This document shows positions 32,918 to 43,525 of a stretch of DNA of 64,000 nt, in pieces. Location: the NCBI RefSeq assembly GCF_038502225.1, contig NC_091355.1:10525948-10589947 (forward strand). The letters are read 5' to 3'. This DNA comes from Cherax quadricarinatus. Lineage: Eukaryota; Arthropoda; Malacostraca; Decapoda; Parastacidae. The notes beneath the pieces are model-generated. The model made no database searches. It was not told where the DNA came from and saw only the letters and a program-made list of their open reading frames with translations. Each line of letters begins with the position of its first letter. Position 1 is the first letter of the stretch. A program made the translations under genes and the position numbers.

Positions 32918-33620
32918 TCTCTCATTCATTCTCTCCCTCTCATTCATTCTCTCCCTCTCATTCATTCTCTCCCTCTCATTCATTCTCTCCCTCTCATTCA
33001 TTCTCTCCCTCTCATTCATTCTCTCCCTCTCATTCATTCTCTCCCTCTCATTCATTCTCTCCCTCTCATTCATTCTCTCCCTCTCATTCATTCTCTCCCT
33101 CTCATTCATTCTCTCCCTCTCATTCATTCTCTCCCTCTCATTCATTCTCTCTCTCTCTCATTCATTCTCTCTCTCTCTCATTCATTCTCTCCCTCTCATT
33201 CATTCTCTCCCTCTCATTCATTCTCTCCCTCATTCATTCTCTCCCTCATTCATTCTCTCCCTCTCATTCATTCTCTCCCTCTCATTCATTCTCTCCCTCT
33301 CATTCATTCTCTCCCTCTCATTCATTCTCTCCCTCTCATTCATTCTCTCCCTCTCATTCATTCTCTCCCTCTCATTCATTCTCTCCCTCTCATTCATTCT
33401 CTCCCTCTCATTCATTCTCTCCCTCTCATTCATTCTCTCCCTCTCATTCATTCTCTCCCTCTCATTCATTCTCTCCCTCTCATTCATTCTCTCCCTCTCA
33501 TTCATCCTCTCCCTCTCATTCATTCTCTCCCTCTCATTCATTCTCTCCCTCTCATTCATTCTCTCCCTCTCATTCATTCTCTCCCTCTCATTCATTCTCT
33601 CCCTCTCATTCATTCTCTCT
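32918..33620. repeat. 18-bp minisatellite CATTCATTCTCTCCCTCT
   Basis: About 39 copies of an 18-bp unit, itself built from CATT and CT motifs, nearly uniform apart from units with TCTCTCTC, three shortened units at about 33220-33250, and one ATCC variant near 33505. The period of 18 keeps several stop-free frames, which are artefacts. A short (CA)n follows at 33621-33632. Confidence 0.97.
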
Positions 33621-33632
33621 CACACACACACA

Positions 33633-34384
33633 CTTTTTATTCAGCCATAAGGAGGACGAAATTAAGGAGGGGAAACACCGGGGTAATATAACGCAAAGAG
33701 AATGGTTGTAGGAAGACAAAGTGAGAAGGAAGGAAGGTTAAGTATCCTGATAACTCTGAATTTTTTTGCGAGTGTTTTTATAAAAGTGAGAAGAGTGATG
33801 TAGTCCAGAGTCCCCGCAGCAGCAACAATGACAACACCAGGACACTTGTCTATTTTATTTACAAAACACTACAACATTCTGGTTGATTATCCAGCACTTC
33901 AAACATATTCCCTTTCGAACATTATCAAACTTACACTGTCATTAACAACTTGCTACACTCGTAACCAATTCGTTATCATAACACACAAATCATATTCACA
34001 AAGCCAGGAAAAAAAATTCAACGGATTTTTCACATTCCAAAATCAGTATAATTTATCCTATGTCATTAACCGTGTTAGCAAATTTAAATGAAAGGGAAAA
34101 TATCACCACCATTTATGTCGAAAAAGATGTGAAGTTCTTTAGGCAAGCACCTTACCACAAGAGTCGCACTCCTTCATAGGCACAAACCACTCAAACCTCG
34201 CCACTACCCTTCGTGGATGGGTGGAGGATGGGACAACAGGATGAGAGGTGGTAATGCAAATGTCCAGTCCACCAGAGAACCTAGATGGCAGTTTGAGAAG
34301 AAAAAGCAAAGACATTGGTCCCTGGAAGAAGCAATGCAAAGAATATAGAACGAGGGCAAAAACTACAAATCATATTAGAATTTA
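33633..34384. other. No recognisable gene
   Basis: AT-rich DNA with open frames under 90 codons and no family resemblance. Confidence 0.5.
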
Positions 34385-34700
34385 GTCGTAAAGAAATTGA
34401 CGGAGAAGTGGGAGTTACATAGAGGGCCAGAGATGCAGACAAAGATGGAGGCAGTAATGGGAAACTTCTTGATTCAACAGGTTAGAAACACCACAGGGCT
34501 AAAAGAAGATAAACCAGCTAGACTGGATAGGATCTTTTCTCTAAGTGAAGTAATCATTGAGGAAATAAGATATGAGGAACTTCCAAATCAGTGACCACAT
34601 GGCCCTATGTTCTTACTACCCAGTGGAGGTGGAACGGGAAGAAGGGAAAGCCGAGAGAAGCATATAAAACGTGGCTATAGAGCCTAATGGTGTGCAGCGC
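34385..34700 (+). pseudogene. CR1-like endonuclease C-terminal fragment
   Basis: The reading includes NFLIQQVRNTTG and LDRIFSLSEVIIEEIRYE, followed past a stop by SDHMALCSYYP-like residues. This is the typical end of a CR1-group apurinic endonuclease (the LDLIF...SDH segment). It lies 200 bp upstream of a matching RT fragment, so both probably come from one decayed element. Confidence 0.6.
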
Positions 34701-34899
34701 TAAAAAAAATTTAAGGCAAGATATTACAAGACAATTTACTCAAGATATGAAGTTACTAATATATTTTAACAAGTGTGGTGGAAAGAAAATACAAAGAACT
34801 GAGAAGACAGGCTGAAATGTTTACCAAGTGTAATCACGCAAAGAATAAAATGAAATGGAAAATATACAGAAAAAGGATAGCATTACAAAGGTATATGAG

Positions 34900-35515
34900 G
34901 AAGTAGGTCATGGTAATTAATATGATAATGTGTATATAGACTTTATTAAGGCTTTCGATAGAGTTCGACATCAGAAGCTACTGAGGAAAATTAGGGCACA
35001 CGGAATAGTTTTTCCTGGATAGAGGCATGGTTGATAAATAGGCAGCAGAGAGTTTGTATAAATGGGGAGAAATCAGAATGGGGGCACGTCACAAGCGGTG
35101 TTCCACAGGGGCCAGTGTTGGGCCCCTTGTTGTTCAGTTTACATAAGCGACATAGATGAGGGAATAAATAGCGACGTAAGCAAATTTGCTGATGACACCA
35201 AAATAGGCCGTCCAATTCATTCTAATGAGGACATTAGAGTACTCTGGGATGATTTGAATAGACTGATACAGTGGTCGGAGAAGTGGCAGATGCAGTTTAA
35301 TATAGACAAATGCCAAGTTCTAAATGTTGGACAGGAAAATAACCAAGCCACATATAAACTAAATAATGTAGATGTAATATTAGCAGTAATCTGAAACCAA
35401 GGTAACAATGCATAAGTGTTCGCATTATAGCTAACAGAATCTTTGGCTTCATATCAAAAAGTATAAAAAATAGAAGACCTCAGATTGCTCTTCAGCTCTA
35501 CATATCTTTGGTTAG
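34900..35515 (+). pseudogene. CR1-like RT fragment
   Basis: Readable motif A (YIDFIKAFDRVRHQKLLRKI), then [17 protein letters not shown](V)LGPL with a frameshift, [22 protein letters not shown] (catalytic FADD kept, about 35180-35195), and LIQWSEKWQMQFNIDKCQVLNVG. It stops at about 35515, where a reversed CR1 3' end begins. Confidence 0.75.
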
Positions 35516-35812
35516 AACATAAGAACGAAGGAACACTGCAGCAGGCCTACTGGCCCATGCGAGGCAGGTCCAAGTCTCCTACCGGCTTAAGCCAATGCAC
35601 CCAACCTAGTCAGGTCAGGTCACATTGACTTAAGGGAGGAACACGGCAACCGACCTGGTAGCACAAGCTATCAGGTCTAACTCACACCCACCCACATCTA
35701 CTCATGTATTTATCCAACCTATTTTTAAAGCTACACAACGTTCTGGCCTCTATAACGGTACTTGGGAGTTTGTTCCACTCATCCACAACTATTACCTAAA
35801 ATCTTGTGGGTA
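35516..35812 (-). mobile_element. CR1 3' end, reverse orientation
   Basis: Begins with AACATAAGAACGAAGGAACA, the reverse complement of the CR1 terminal TTCTTATGTTCTTA repeat, followed by the CTACTGGCCCATGCGAGGCA tail. Reverse-strand coding of the extreme C-terminus runs to about 35800. Confidence 0.75.
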
Positions 35813-36078
35813 TTGCGTGGTTCGAGCTGTAATCTTTCAGGTTTGTAATGCTAATTACTGTATCGCATAATCTTTTTGCTTCTCTTCTTACTCATACATA
35901 GTTATCCATAATTTCTCTGTTTAGTTACTTCTTTATAAGAACATAAGAAAGAAGGAACAGTGCAGCAGGCCTACTGGCCCATGCGAGGCACCTCCAAGTC
36001 GCCTACTGGCTTATGCCACTGACCCAACCTAATCAGGTGCAGGTCACATCCACTTAAGGAAGGAGCACGGTATCAGAC

Positions 36079-36357
36079 CTAGCACAAGCTAGTCAGGTCC
36101 AGCTCACACCCACTTATGAATTTATCTAACCTATTTTTAAAACTACACAACGTTTTAGCTTCCATGACGGTACTCGGGAGTTTGTTCCACTCATCCACAA
36201 CTCTATTACCAAACAAGTGCTTTACTATATCCTTCCTGAATTTGATTTTTTCCAACTTGAAGCCATTGCTGCGAGTCCTGTCTTGGCTAGATATTTTTAG
36301 CGTGCTGTTTACATTCCCTTTATTTATTCCTGTTTTCCATTTATACACCTTGATCAT
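36079..36357 (-). pseudogene. CR1 RT C-terminus, left arm
   Basis: Encodes 92 residues, IKVYKWKTGINKGN...GFKLEKIKFRKDIVKHLFG..VVDEWNKLPSTV and the rest, a standard CR1 C-terminus. It is identical at protein level to the right-arm copy. The rest of the ORF is missing. Confidence 0.8.
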
Positions 36358-36660
36358 TCCCCCCTAATTCTACGCCTTTCTAGAGAGTGCAGATTTAGGG
36401 CCCTCAGTCTATTCTCATAGGGAAGATTTCTGATACACGAGATGAACTTTGTCATCCTCCTCTGTACGTTTTCCAGTGCATTTATCCATTCTGTAATACG
36501 GTGACCAGAACTGTGTAGCATAATGTAAATGGATAAATGCACTGGAAAACGTACAGAGGAGGATGACAAAGTTCATCTCGTGTATCAGAAATCTTCCCTA
36601 TGAGAATAGACTGAGGGCCCTAAATCTGCACTCTCTAGAAAGGCGTAGAATTAGGGGGGA

Positions 36661-36939
36661 ATGATCAAGGTGTATAAATGGAAAACAGGAATAAATAAAG
36701 GGAATGTAAACAGCACGCTAAAAATATCTAGCCAAGACAGGACTCGCAGCAATGGCTTCAAGTTGGAAAAAATCAAATTCAGGAAGGATATAGTAAAGCA
36801 CTTGTTTGGTAATAGAGTTGTGGATGAGTGGAACAAACTCCCGAGTACCGTCATGGAAGCTAAAACGTTGTGTAGTTTTAAAAATAGGTTAGATAAATTC
36901 ATAAGTGGGTGTGAGCTGGACCTGACTAGCTTGTGCTAG
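36661..36939 (+). pseudogene. CR1 RT C-terminus, right arm
   Basis: Mirror copy of 36079-36357, with all 92 codons giving the same residues. Upstream (36538-36660) the preceding RT thumb (LENVQRRMTKFISCIRNLPY) is readable but in another frame. Confidence 0.8.
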
Positions 36940-37224
36940 GTCTGATACCGTGCTCCTTCCTTAAGTGGATGTGACCTGCACCTGATTAGGTTGGGTCAGT
37001 GGCATAAGCAAGTAGGCGACTTGGAGGTGCCTCGCATGGGCCAGTAGGCCTGCTGCACTGTTCCTTCTTTCTTATGTTCTTATAAAGAAGTAACTAAACA
37101 GAGAAATTATGGATAACTATGTATGAGTAAGAAGAGAAGCAAAAAGATTATGCGATACAGTAATTAGCATTACAAACCTGAAAGATTACAGCTCGAACCA
37201 CGCAAGATTTTAGACAAAGTATGC

Positions 37225-37302
37225 TGAAGTTCAGACAGGATAAACTGGATTTTAGACGGGATAAGCTGGATTCTAGACAGGATAAACTGGATTTTTGAGA
37301 GA
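37225..37302. repeat. 22-bp tandem repeat x 3.5
   Basis: Units of TTAGACAGGATAAACTGGAT plus two bases, with G/C substitutions. Confidence 0.85.
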
Positions 37303-37309
37303 GTACGCT

Positions 37310-37472
37310 AGCTTGTGCTACTAGGTCTGATGCAGTGCTCCTTCCTTAAGTGGAAGTGACCTGACTAGGTGGATCATTGGGCTAATCCGGGGGGGGGGGA
37401 AACATGGACCTGCTTCGCATGGGTCAGTAGGCCTGCTGCAGTGTTCCTTATTTCTTATGTTCTTATGTATAA
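37310..37472 (+). repeat. CR1 3' tail
   Basis: CTTGTGCTACTAGGTCTGAT through CAGTAGGCCTGCTGCAGTG to CTTATGTTCTTATG, with a G9 run at about 37390. Only the tail is present. Confidence 0.7.
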
Positions 37473-37594
37473 ATAGGGCCTCCCAGACAGCCTTGACAGG
37501 CGTCTTGCCCTCCGCCAGAACATCCAGATCGCCTTGGCAGGCTTCTTGTCCTCCTCATCCAGGCCGCCTGATGATACACTGCACCAAATGTTAC

Positions 37595-37855
37595 TACATC
37601 ACTCACGTGTAAGAAAAAAACCTGAGCAACGTTAGGAAACTTATTGTACGTTTCGCACGCCAGGAGTTTTATCAATCCATATATAACAACCAGAACAAAT
37701 ATTAAGGAGACGTTTAGCCCATAAAGTGGGCGAAACGCCTCATTAACATCTTAGTTACCAGTAGGTAAGACAGTGTCTTCAGTAAGACAGTCTTACTTAC
37801 CAACTTGTCGGTACTGTATACCATTTTGATGATCACTCGTCTTAGTTACCCCATG
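37595..37855 (-). repeat. Degenerate Penelope-like / hammerhead-family repeat
   Basis: On the minus strand TTGATAAAACTCC...GCGAAACGTAC retains both core halves in weakened form. A second GGGCGAAACGCC block is on the plus strand near 37725. The segment ends with GTCGGTACTGTATACCATTT, the same terminus as element C. Confidence 0.45.
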
Positions 37856-38104
37856 TCCCTCCTCCTAACATGAGATCACCAACAGGTCACGAAAACTCAA
37901 GCTTCAGAATTTAAAATAAAAGGTGAGAAAACGCTGTCAAATGAGTCTTTCTTACACACTTGTCTGTGTTATTAATCCTTTATAACTTCAGGTACAGGGA
38001 CCTCAACTATAAGCAATGCTTAGCGGCAATGGAATCAAGGACCCTTTGCTACCGAGAGAAGGGCGACAAGCTTTCTCGAAGAGGATCAGAGATCCAGGAT
38101 TTGG
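37856..38104. other. No recognisable feature
   Basis: Nothing supported. Confidence 0.4.
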
Positions 38105-38755
38105 CATCTTGCTGTTCCAGCATCTCAGTGAGGTTATCCACAGGATGAACATCTGTTCCAGCGTGTTACTGAGGTTAGCCACAAAGTGAACGAGTGTTCC
38201 AGCGTGTTATTGAGGTTATCCACAAAGTGAACGTGTGTTCCATCGTGCAACGTGTTATTGAGGTTATCCACAAAGTGAACGTGTGTTCCATCGTGCAGCG
38301 TGTTATTGAGGTTATCCACAAAGTGAACGTGTGTTCCATCGTGTTACTGAGGTTATCCACAAGGTGAACATGTGTTTCAGCGTCCCGTAGCTCGATCGCT
38401 AGCGCACTCAGCTCACGCACTGAGGTCCGGGGATCGATTTCCCGGTACGGCTGGAAAACATTAGGACGTGTTTCCTTAAGACACCTGCTGTCCATGTTCA
38501 CCCATCAGTAAAATGGGCACGTGTATGTTAGTCGACTGGTGTGGGTCGCATCCTGGGACAAAATTGACCTAATTTTCCCCGAAATGCTCTGCATAACAAG
38601 GGGCTTTCTATGTAGTAGTGTCACGGATGTCAGCTAGGCCTGTATACCTTGTACATGTACTTGTAGAAATATACATAATATCCACAGGTGAACGTGTGTT
38701 CCAGGATCTCAGTGATGTTATCCACAAAACCAACATCTCTTCCATCGCGTCATCC
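38105..38755. repeat. 41/48-bp tandem array interrupted by a SINE
   Basis: About six units containing TTGAGGTTATCCACAAAGTG precede the SINE at 38382, and two more follow it from 38680. Two units carry a 7-bp expansion (CATCGTGCAACGTG type). The array was present before the SINE landed in it. Confidence 0.85.
38382..38679 (+). mobile_element. tRNA-derived SINE inserted in the tandem array
   Basis: The tRNA-like head has GTAGCTCGATCGCTAGC and GGGGATCGATTTCCC boxes. The body matches 23569-23825 (TTAGGACGTGTTTCCTTAAG, GTCGACTGGTGTGGGTCGCA). It ends at TTGTAGAAATATACATAAT. Confidence 0.85.
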
Positions 38756-38841
38756 AGAAAAAGAAGAGGGTAGGTTCGTAGATGAATGGTTCAGAGAACC
38801 GACATGTTGATAAATTAGACACATGTGCAACTCTTGGGTAT

Positions 38842-38893
38842 CTTTATTGAGGAAACGTTTCGCCACACAGTGGCTTCATCAGTCCATACGTAG
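38842..38893 (-). ncRNA. Hammerhead-ribozyme-like core, element D left arm
   Basis: Minus-strand mirror of 39025-39076. Confidence 0.55.
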
Positions 38894-39024
38894 GAGAAAC
38901 TTGAAGAACAGGAGGAGAATGAGGTAATCAGTCCCTCAACCTATTCAAGATTGATGGACTGAACACATCGACTCAAGGTTGAGGGACTGATTACCTCATT
39001 CTCCTCCTGTTCTTCAAGTTTCTC

Positions 39025-39076
39025 CTACGTATGGACTGATGAAGCCACTGTGTGGCGAAACGTTTCCTCAATAAAG
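39025..39076 (+). ncRNA. Hammerhead-ribozyme-like core, element D right arm
   Basis: The core CTGATGA (39036-39042), helix II GCCAC-TGT-GTGGC and GAAACGTT are identical to element A. GGA/TCC pairing is kept, but the outer helix I strand is CTAC instead of CTTT, which weakens pairing with AAAG. Confidence 0.55.
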
Positions 39077-39225
39077 ATACCCAAGAGTTGCACATGTGTC
39101 TAATTTATCAGGGTAGGTTCAATTTCTTGAATCAAGGAACCTCTCGCTGGCATTAATGCACCTCTCTCCTTCTCTTGATGACAGCACAACTTATTTACTC
39201 AACACTTTAACATAAAACATCGTGA

Positions 39226-39620
39226 TAAATTAGACACATGTGCAACTCTTGGGTATCTTTATTGAGGAAACGTTTCGCCACACAGTGGCTTCATCAGTCC
39301 ATACAAAGGAGAATCTTGAAGAACAGGAGGAGAATGAGGTAATCAGTCCCTCAACCTTGAGTCGATGTGGTCAGTCCATCAATCTTGAATAGAATACGGC
39401 ATACGTGCTGAGAAGGAGCTTATAAACCGTTGGCAGGAGAGGTGAAGCAGTCATAGGTCGTGTAACATTTGTTCAATGTTGAAGTAGGTCGTGCCCAAGA
39501 ATTAGGCAAGCGAAGAATTCCCAAGTATTAAGATCCCAAGAAGTTGCAGTGTCTGACAGGTTTGTAGATGAATGGTTCAGAGAACCGACATGTTGATAAA
39601 TTAGACACGTATCTAATTCA
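39226..39620 (-). mobile_element. Single-orientation ribozyme repeat E with internal region
   Basis: On the minus strand it starts with part of a preceding unit (GTGTCTAATTTATCAACATG, then the GAACCATTCATCTAC extension). It continues through about 170 bp of internal sequence not seen in A or D (39390-39562), then the hammerhead-like core, and ends at GTGTCTAATTTATC. This looks like one complete Penelope-like terminal repeat with the edge of a tandem neighbour. No protein is encoded. Confidence 0.65.
39257..39308 (-). ncRNA. Hammerhead-ribozyme-like core, element E
   Basis: Same sequence as the element A core, with CTTT/AAAG, GGA/TCC and GCCAC/GTGGC pairing kept. Confidence 0.6.
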
Positions 39621-39924
39621 CAATGACTAAACAAGGCTTCAGACTATGTCACATGTCCTCAGCCTTCCTGTACAGTACTTTAGAAACTCCTTTCCACGGG
39701 TGAACTGTGATTCCGATCTCAAGATGATGCAGATAACATCTGTTTAAAACATCGTCATCAGGAGTAATCCGCTGCCATCATTGCTAATTTACCCTCTTAT
39801 TTTCCAGCTATTAACATTACTTTTTCTGTTGTTGCGAGTAATTTGCCGTCACATCACACTTAACACTGCTACCTTAATTAGTTGCACTTCAAACCCACAA
39901 GTAGCTCACAAGCTCCATATCAAA
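39621..39924. other. No recognisable feature
   Basis: Nothing supported. Confidence 0.4.
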
Positions 39925-40205
39925 GATTCTATGCCACGGATTCCATGCTACGGATTATATGGCACGGATTCTATGCCACGAATCCTATGCCACGGATTCT
40001 ATGCCACGGATTCCATGCCACGGATTCTATACAACGTATTCTATGCCACGAATCCTATGCCACGGATTCTATGCCACAAATCCTGTCACAGATTCTATAT
40101 CAAAATTCTATGTCGCAGATTCTATGCCACGCCACAGGCTCTCTGGCATAGACACTATGGCTCAGGTTCTATACCATAAGCTCTATATCACAGATTTTAT
40201 TCCAC
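39925..40205. repeat. Degenerate 13-15-bp tandem repeat
   Basis: Units of TCTATGCCACGGAT type with length and base variation become more irregular toward the end. Overlapping frames up to 132 codons arise from the repeat. Confidence 0.85.
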
Positions 40206-40330
40206 AGGTAACTTTGTAATAGTAGATGGTGACGAGAAATTGTATAGCAAGTCGACACGATGATAAGAGACATGCACTAGAACGTGATCCTTTACTGAAA
40301 TATTGTCACTCAATGATAGCTTTGTACTGT

Positions 40331-40980
40331 CTCATTTTACTAACAATAGATGGTGTGGCTAAAACATTTTACCAACAATAGATGGTGTGGCTAAAACATT
40401 TTACCAACAATAGATGGTGTGGCTAAAACATTTTACCAACAATAGATGGTGTGGCTAAAACATTTTACCAACAATAGATGGTGTGGCTAAAACATTTTAC
40501 CAACAATAGATGGTGTGGCTAAAACATTTTACCAACAATAGATGGTGTGGCTAAAACATTTTACCAACAATAGATGGTGTGGCTAAAACATTTTACCAAC
40601 AATAGATGGTGTGGCTAAAACATTTTACCAACAATAGATGGTGTGGCTCATTTTACTAACAATAGATGGTGTGGCTAAAACATTTTACCAACAATAGATG
40701 GTGTGGCTAAAACATTTTACCAACAATAGATGGTGTGGCTAAAACATTTTACCAACAATAGATGGTGTGGCTAAAACATTTTACCAACAATAGATGGTGT
40801 GGCTAAAACATTTTACCAACAATAGATGGTGTGGCTAAAACATTTTACCAACAATAGATGGTGTGGCTAAAACATTTTACCAACAATAGATGGTGTGGCT
40901 AAAACATTTTACCAACAACAGATGGTGTGGCTAAAACATTTTGCGAACAATAGATGGTGTGGCTAAAACATTTTGCGAAC
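40331..40980. repeat. 32-bp tandem repeat, about 20 copies
   Basis: Units of AATAGATGGTGTGGCTAAAA followed by CATTTTACCAAC, nearly identical throughout. One shorter unit near 40650 (CTCATTTTACTAAC) repeats the form at the array start, and TTTGCGAAC variants sit at the end. High uniformity suggests recent expansion. Confidence 0.97.
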
Positions 40981-41207
40981 AGCGGATCCAAACAGCATGG
41001 AGCCTGGGGCCACTGACTTTTCCGAGGAAAGTCTGGCAGCCTGGGAAAATTACACAACTGCTAGCAACACCTCTGATCACCAGACCCTCTCTTGCCTCTT
41101 GCCTGGCTCGCACCACACCAGATCTATCTGTATGGGTATATAAGTCAGGCAATCGGGACCCTGAACAACCTTCCCCCTTCCATCCACCACTGTTAGGCGA
41201 CCCAGCG
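40981..41207. other. No recognisable feature
   Basis: Nothing supported. Confidence 0.4.
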
Positions 41208-41286
41208 TCGGGGAGTCAATTATTATTATTATAATCAAAAAAGAAGCGCTAAGCCACAAGGACTATACAGCGCATCGGGGAGTCAA
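41208..41286 (-). mobile_element. 5'-truncated second-family SINE with target-site duplication
   Basis: 41220-41274 is the 3' end of the SINE seen at 23826 (reverse orientation: TTATTATTATTATAATC, AAGCGCTAAGCC). It is flanked by TCGGGGAGTCAA at 41208-41219 and 41275-41286. Confidence 0.8.
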
Positions 41287-42530
41287 ACGCCACAGTAAGG
41301 TGACTCAGGATAAGGTGACTCAGGATAAGGAGACTGTGTACTAGTTATTCCTAGTGCGAGGATTTCGAAATTATTTTATTTTACTGAAAGTGATAATACT
41401 CATAAAAACACACAAATACCATTATCAATAATTTCATTCAATAATCTTTTAGTAAGTTGCTCAAGTCGTTGATAATCTTTAAAACACAAAATAATGTACA
41501 AGTGCCACTTTTCTTCATTAGGTTTATTACGAGTTTCACCTAGTTATGTTGATGGAACGCAACACCTAGCAATACCCCGAGCGTCAACACTCACGTCTCA
41601 TGTTCTACCTCAACACTTCCTTACTTATCAACACTCAATACTTTCGGACGACCATATGTTTGTGCCAACACACGCGTCTTATTACTCTTAGCTGTCACCA
41701 CAAACACTCCAGTAGACACTTGTTTGCGTCAAGATACAAGTCAAGTTTACCTTAGCACTTCTTTGGCAACCATCACGAAACACTGGCTCAAAACATAATC
41801 CAGTGACCAAGTGCTCGCGTCAACACATGCATAAGTTTCTCAGTTATCAGCACTAAACACTCTCCAGCGATCAAGTGTCGACCAACCACTATTTAGTTTA
41901 TTAAATTTAAAGTCTATCGAATGCACGTGGGTTGTAATTTACCTGTGCATTAACATTATTATATTAATATTTTAAATAAGAAACAAATATTTAAAGTCAT
42001 CCCTCGGTGTATATACACACGGAGTTCTTGGTATATATACCCTGCGTGGTCACTAAAAGGCGCTAGACTTGTTCACGTTATGGCCGCAGGCAGTGAACAC
42101 AGGGTAGGAAGCACTCTCACTGATGAACAACCCCTGAGTGGCAGCCATCTCTACCCACTCACCTACCCTTATCATCAACACCACATACCAACTCAACTAT
42201 CATGGAAGAACCCTCCCACAACTACAAAAAAAATAACCTTTTATAAAAAATGAGACTTCCTCTGTAGCCAAGAGTCATCAACGAATGTTACATATTACAG
42301 AGTAAAATTAGACAACAGGGAAATACAAACTTTCGCGGGGCAGCTGAAGCCGTGAGGGCCTTCACAAAGTTGGTACCACTGGTGATTGCTGCTGCTGCTG
42401 CTGCTGCTCACTTTGGGTACGTGACGACATCTGAAAGCCTAATTTTGGTAATATTTCGTACACGCGTCGTCATAAGCCCCTCTGAGCATGACCACTAACT
42501 TCGTGAGAGATTTAATTTCCCCACAAAGAG
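41287..42530. other. No recognisable gene
   Basis: AT-rich sequence with a (TGC)n triplet run at about 42388-42412. No coding signal. Confidence 0.5.
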
Positions 42531-42690
42531 GGACCGGTGATCGACCCCCGTCACGGGTGAAACGCTGGGCGTGTTTCCTTACACCTGCTGCCCTTAACAT
42601 GAATTGCGTACCTGGGTGTTAGTCTACTGTTGTGGGTGGCATCCTGGGTGTCCACAATGGAAATAGACCCACAGTCGCTGATGACGCACC
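42531..42690 (+). mobile_element. tRNA-derived SINE relic
   Basis: B-box-like GGTGATCGACCCCC, then GCGTGTTTCCTTACACCTGC and TGGGTGTTAGTCTACTGTTG; same body family as 23569. Confidence 0.6.
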
Positions 42691-42804
42691 GACTTTATTG
42701 CGTTATCCTGGGTGGCTAACACTCCTCCAAGGGTGAAAATACGAACAAGATCTTATCTCTTAACTTAAAGAACTCTTGGTGTCTCACCTCTTTCGTTCCT
42801 TAAC

Positions 42805-42985
42805 GGTATCGTGTGCCTCAGTGGCGAGAGCAGTCAACTCATAATAGCAAAGTCCCGGTTCGACCCCCTGACGCGGAGAAACATGTGGGCCAGTTTACAT
42901 ACACCCCTGCTACCCCTCCCCAGTTAAGATAAGCACTTATGTGCTAGCCGACTGTTGTAAGTAGCATCAAGTGAAAAAAACATGT
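42805..42985 (+). mobile_element. tRNA-derived SINE relic
   Basis: A-box-like TGCCTCAGTGGCGAG and B box GGTTCGACCCCC, then CGCGGAGAAACATGTGGGCC as in 27095, and AGCCGACTGTTGTAAGTAGC. Confidence 0.65.
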
Positions 42986-43365
42986 GCTAGAAAACTCTCT
43001 ATAGGCTTTCTGAAATGTCATATCCTGTGTAGAAAAACCACAATACCTGCCGGACGTAAAGTGTTGGCCAGAAGACATCAGTGTACCAATAATGTTAATA
43101 CAAAAAAAAATTAATATATAAAACTTGAGAAGACGGAAAACTCCAGTTTCCCAACAACTTTCGATAGAGAATAGGGTAATACCAGGAATAACTACGGGAA
43201 TACTGGAAATATTTATATTACCGGAAATACGTTCACAACTCCAGCATCGCCAGTAAGGCCCACATGAGCAACGTATTATGATTTACGGCGCCAGGTGTAA
43301 ACATGTGCCAAAAGAGGGGGCAAAGGCGGCCACCAACTGGAAATAAACTTTAAACATGAATAACA
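42986..43365. other. No recognisable feature
   Basis: Nothing supported beyond AT-rich sequence. Confidence 0.4.
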
Positions 43366-43525
43366 CAACCGAAAGGTCCTAAATTCGATCTCCGGACAGA
43401 GTGAGACTATGGGCAAGTCTCCTAACACTTAATGCCCATGTTCACCTAGCAGAAAATAGGTACCTGGAGTCTGATCAAATGCTATGGTTCGCATTCCTGG
43501 CGAGATGTATGGGTTAGTTACCGTA
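43366..43525 (+). mobile_element. tRNA-derived SINE relic
   Basis: Weak B box AATTCGATCTCC, then CCATGTTCACCTAGCAG and TAGGTACCTGGAGTCTG; diverged member of the same SINE group. Confidence 0.5.

Larger units (their letters stand above)
35813..37205. repeat. Near-perfect CR1 palindrome, 678-bp arms
   Basis: Arms 35813-36490 and 36528-37205 are reverse complements with only a few mismatches (for example CCAGTAGG against CAAGTAGG near 36010/37008) and no indel along the whole length; the loop is 37 nt. Each arm is the same 3' portion of a CR1 element, including its TTCTTATGTTCTTAT terminus, with 5' sides facing the centre. Beyond the arms the homology resumes on both sides after a 10-base gap. 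An RNA across it would form a long hairpin. Confidence 0.9.
38768..39120 (-). mobile_element. Foldback element D with 10-bp flanking repeat
   Basis: Bounded by GGGTAGGTTC at 38768-38777 and 39111-39120. The element (38778-39110) begins GTAGATGAATGGTTCAGAGA, the same unpaired extension found at the right end of element A, so D is inserted in the opposite orientation. Its arms (38809-38941 and 38977-39109) flank a 35-nt one-orientation centre. A hammerhead-like core lies in each arm. Confidence 0.8.

Noticed and set aside
32788..33711. Open frames of about 270-307 codons (SPSHSF-type repeats)
   Set aside because: They are the 18-bp CATT/CT minisatellite read in different frames, with no flanking protein similarity.
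39925..40980. A CRISPR array (regular repeats at 40331 and 39925)
   Set aside because: Units are contiguous tandem repeats without unique spacers, and the genome is clearly eukaryotic.
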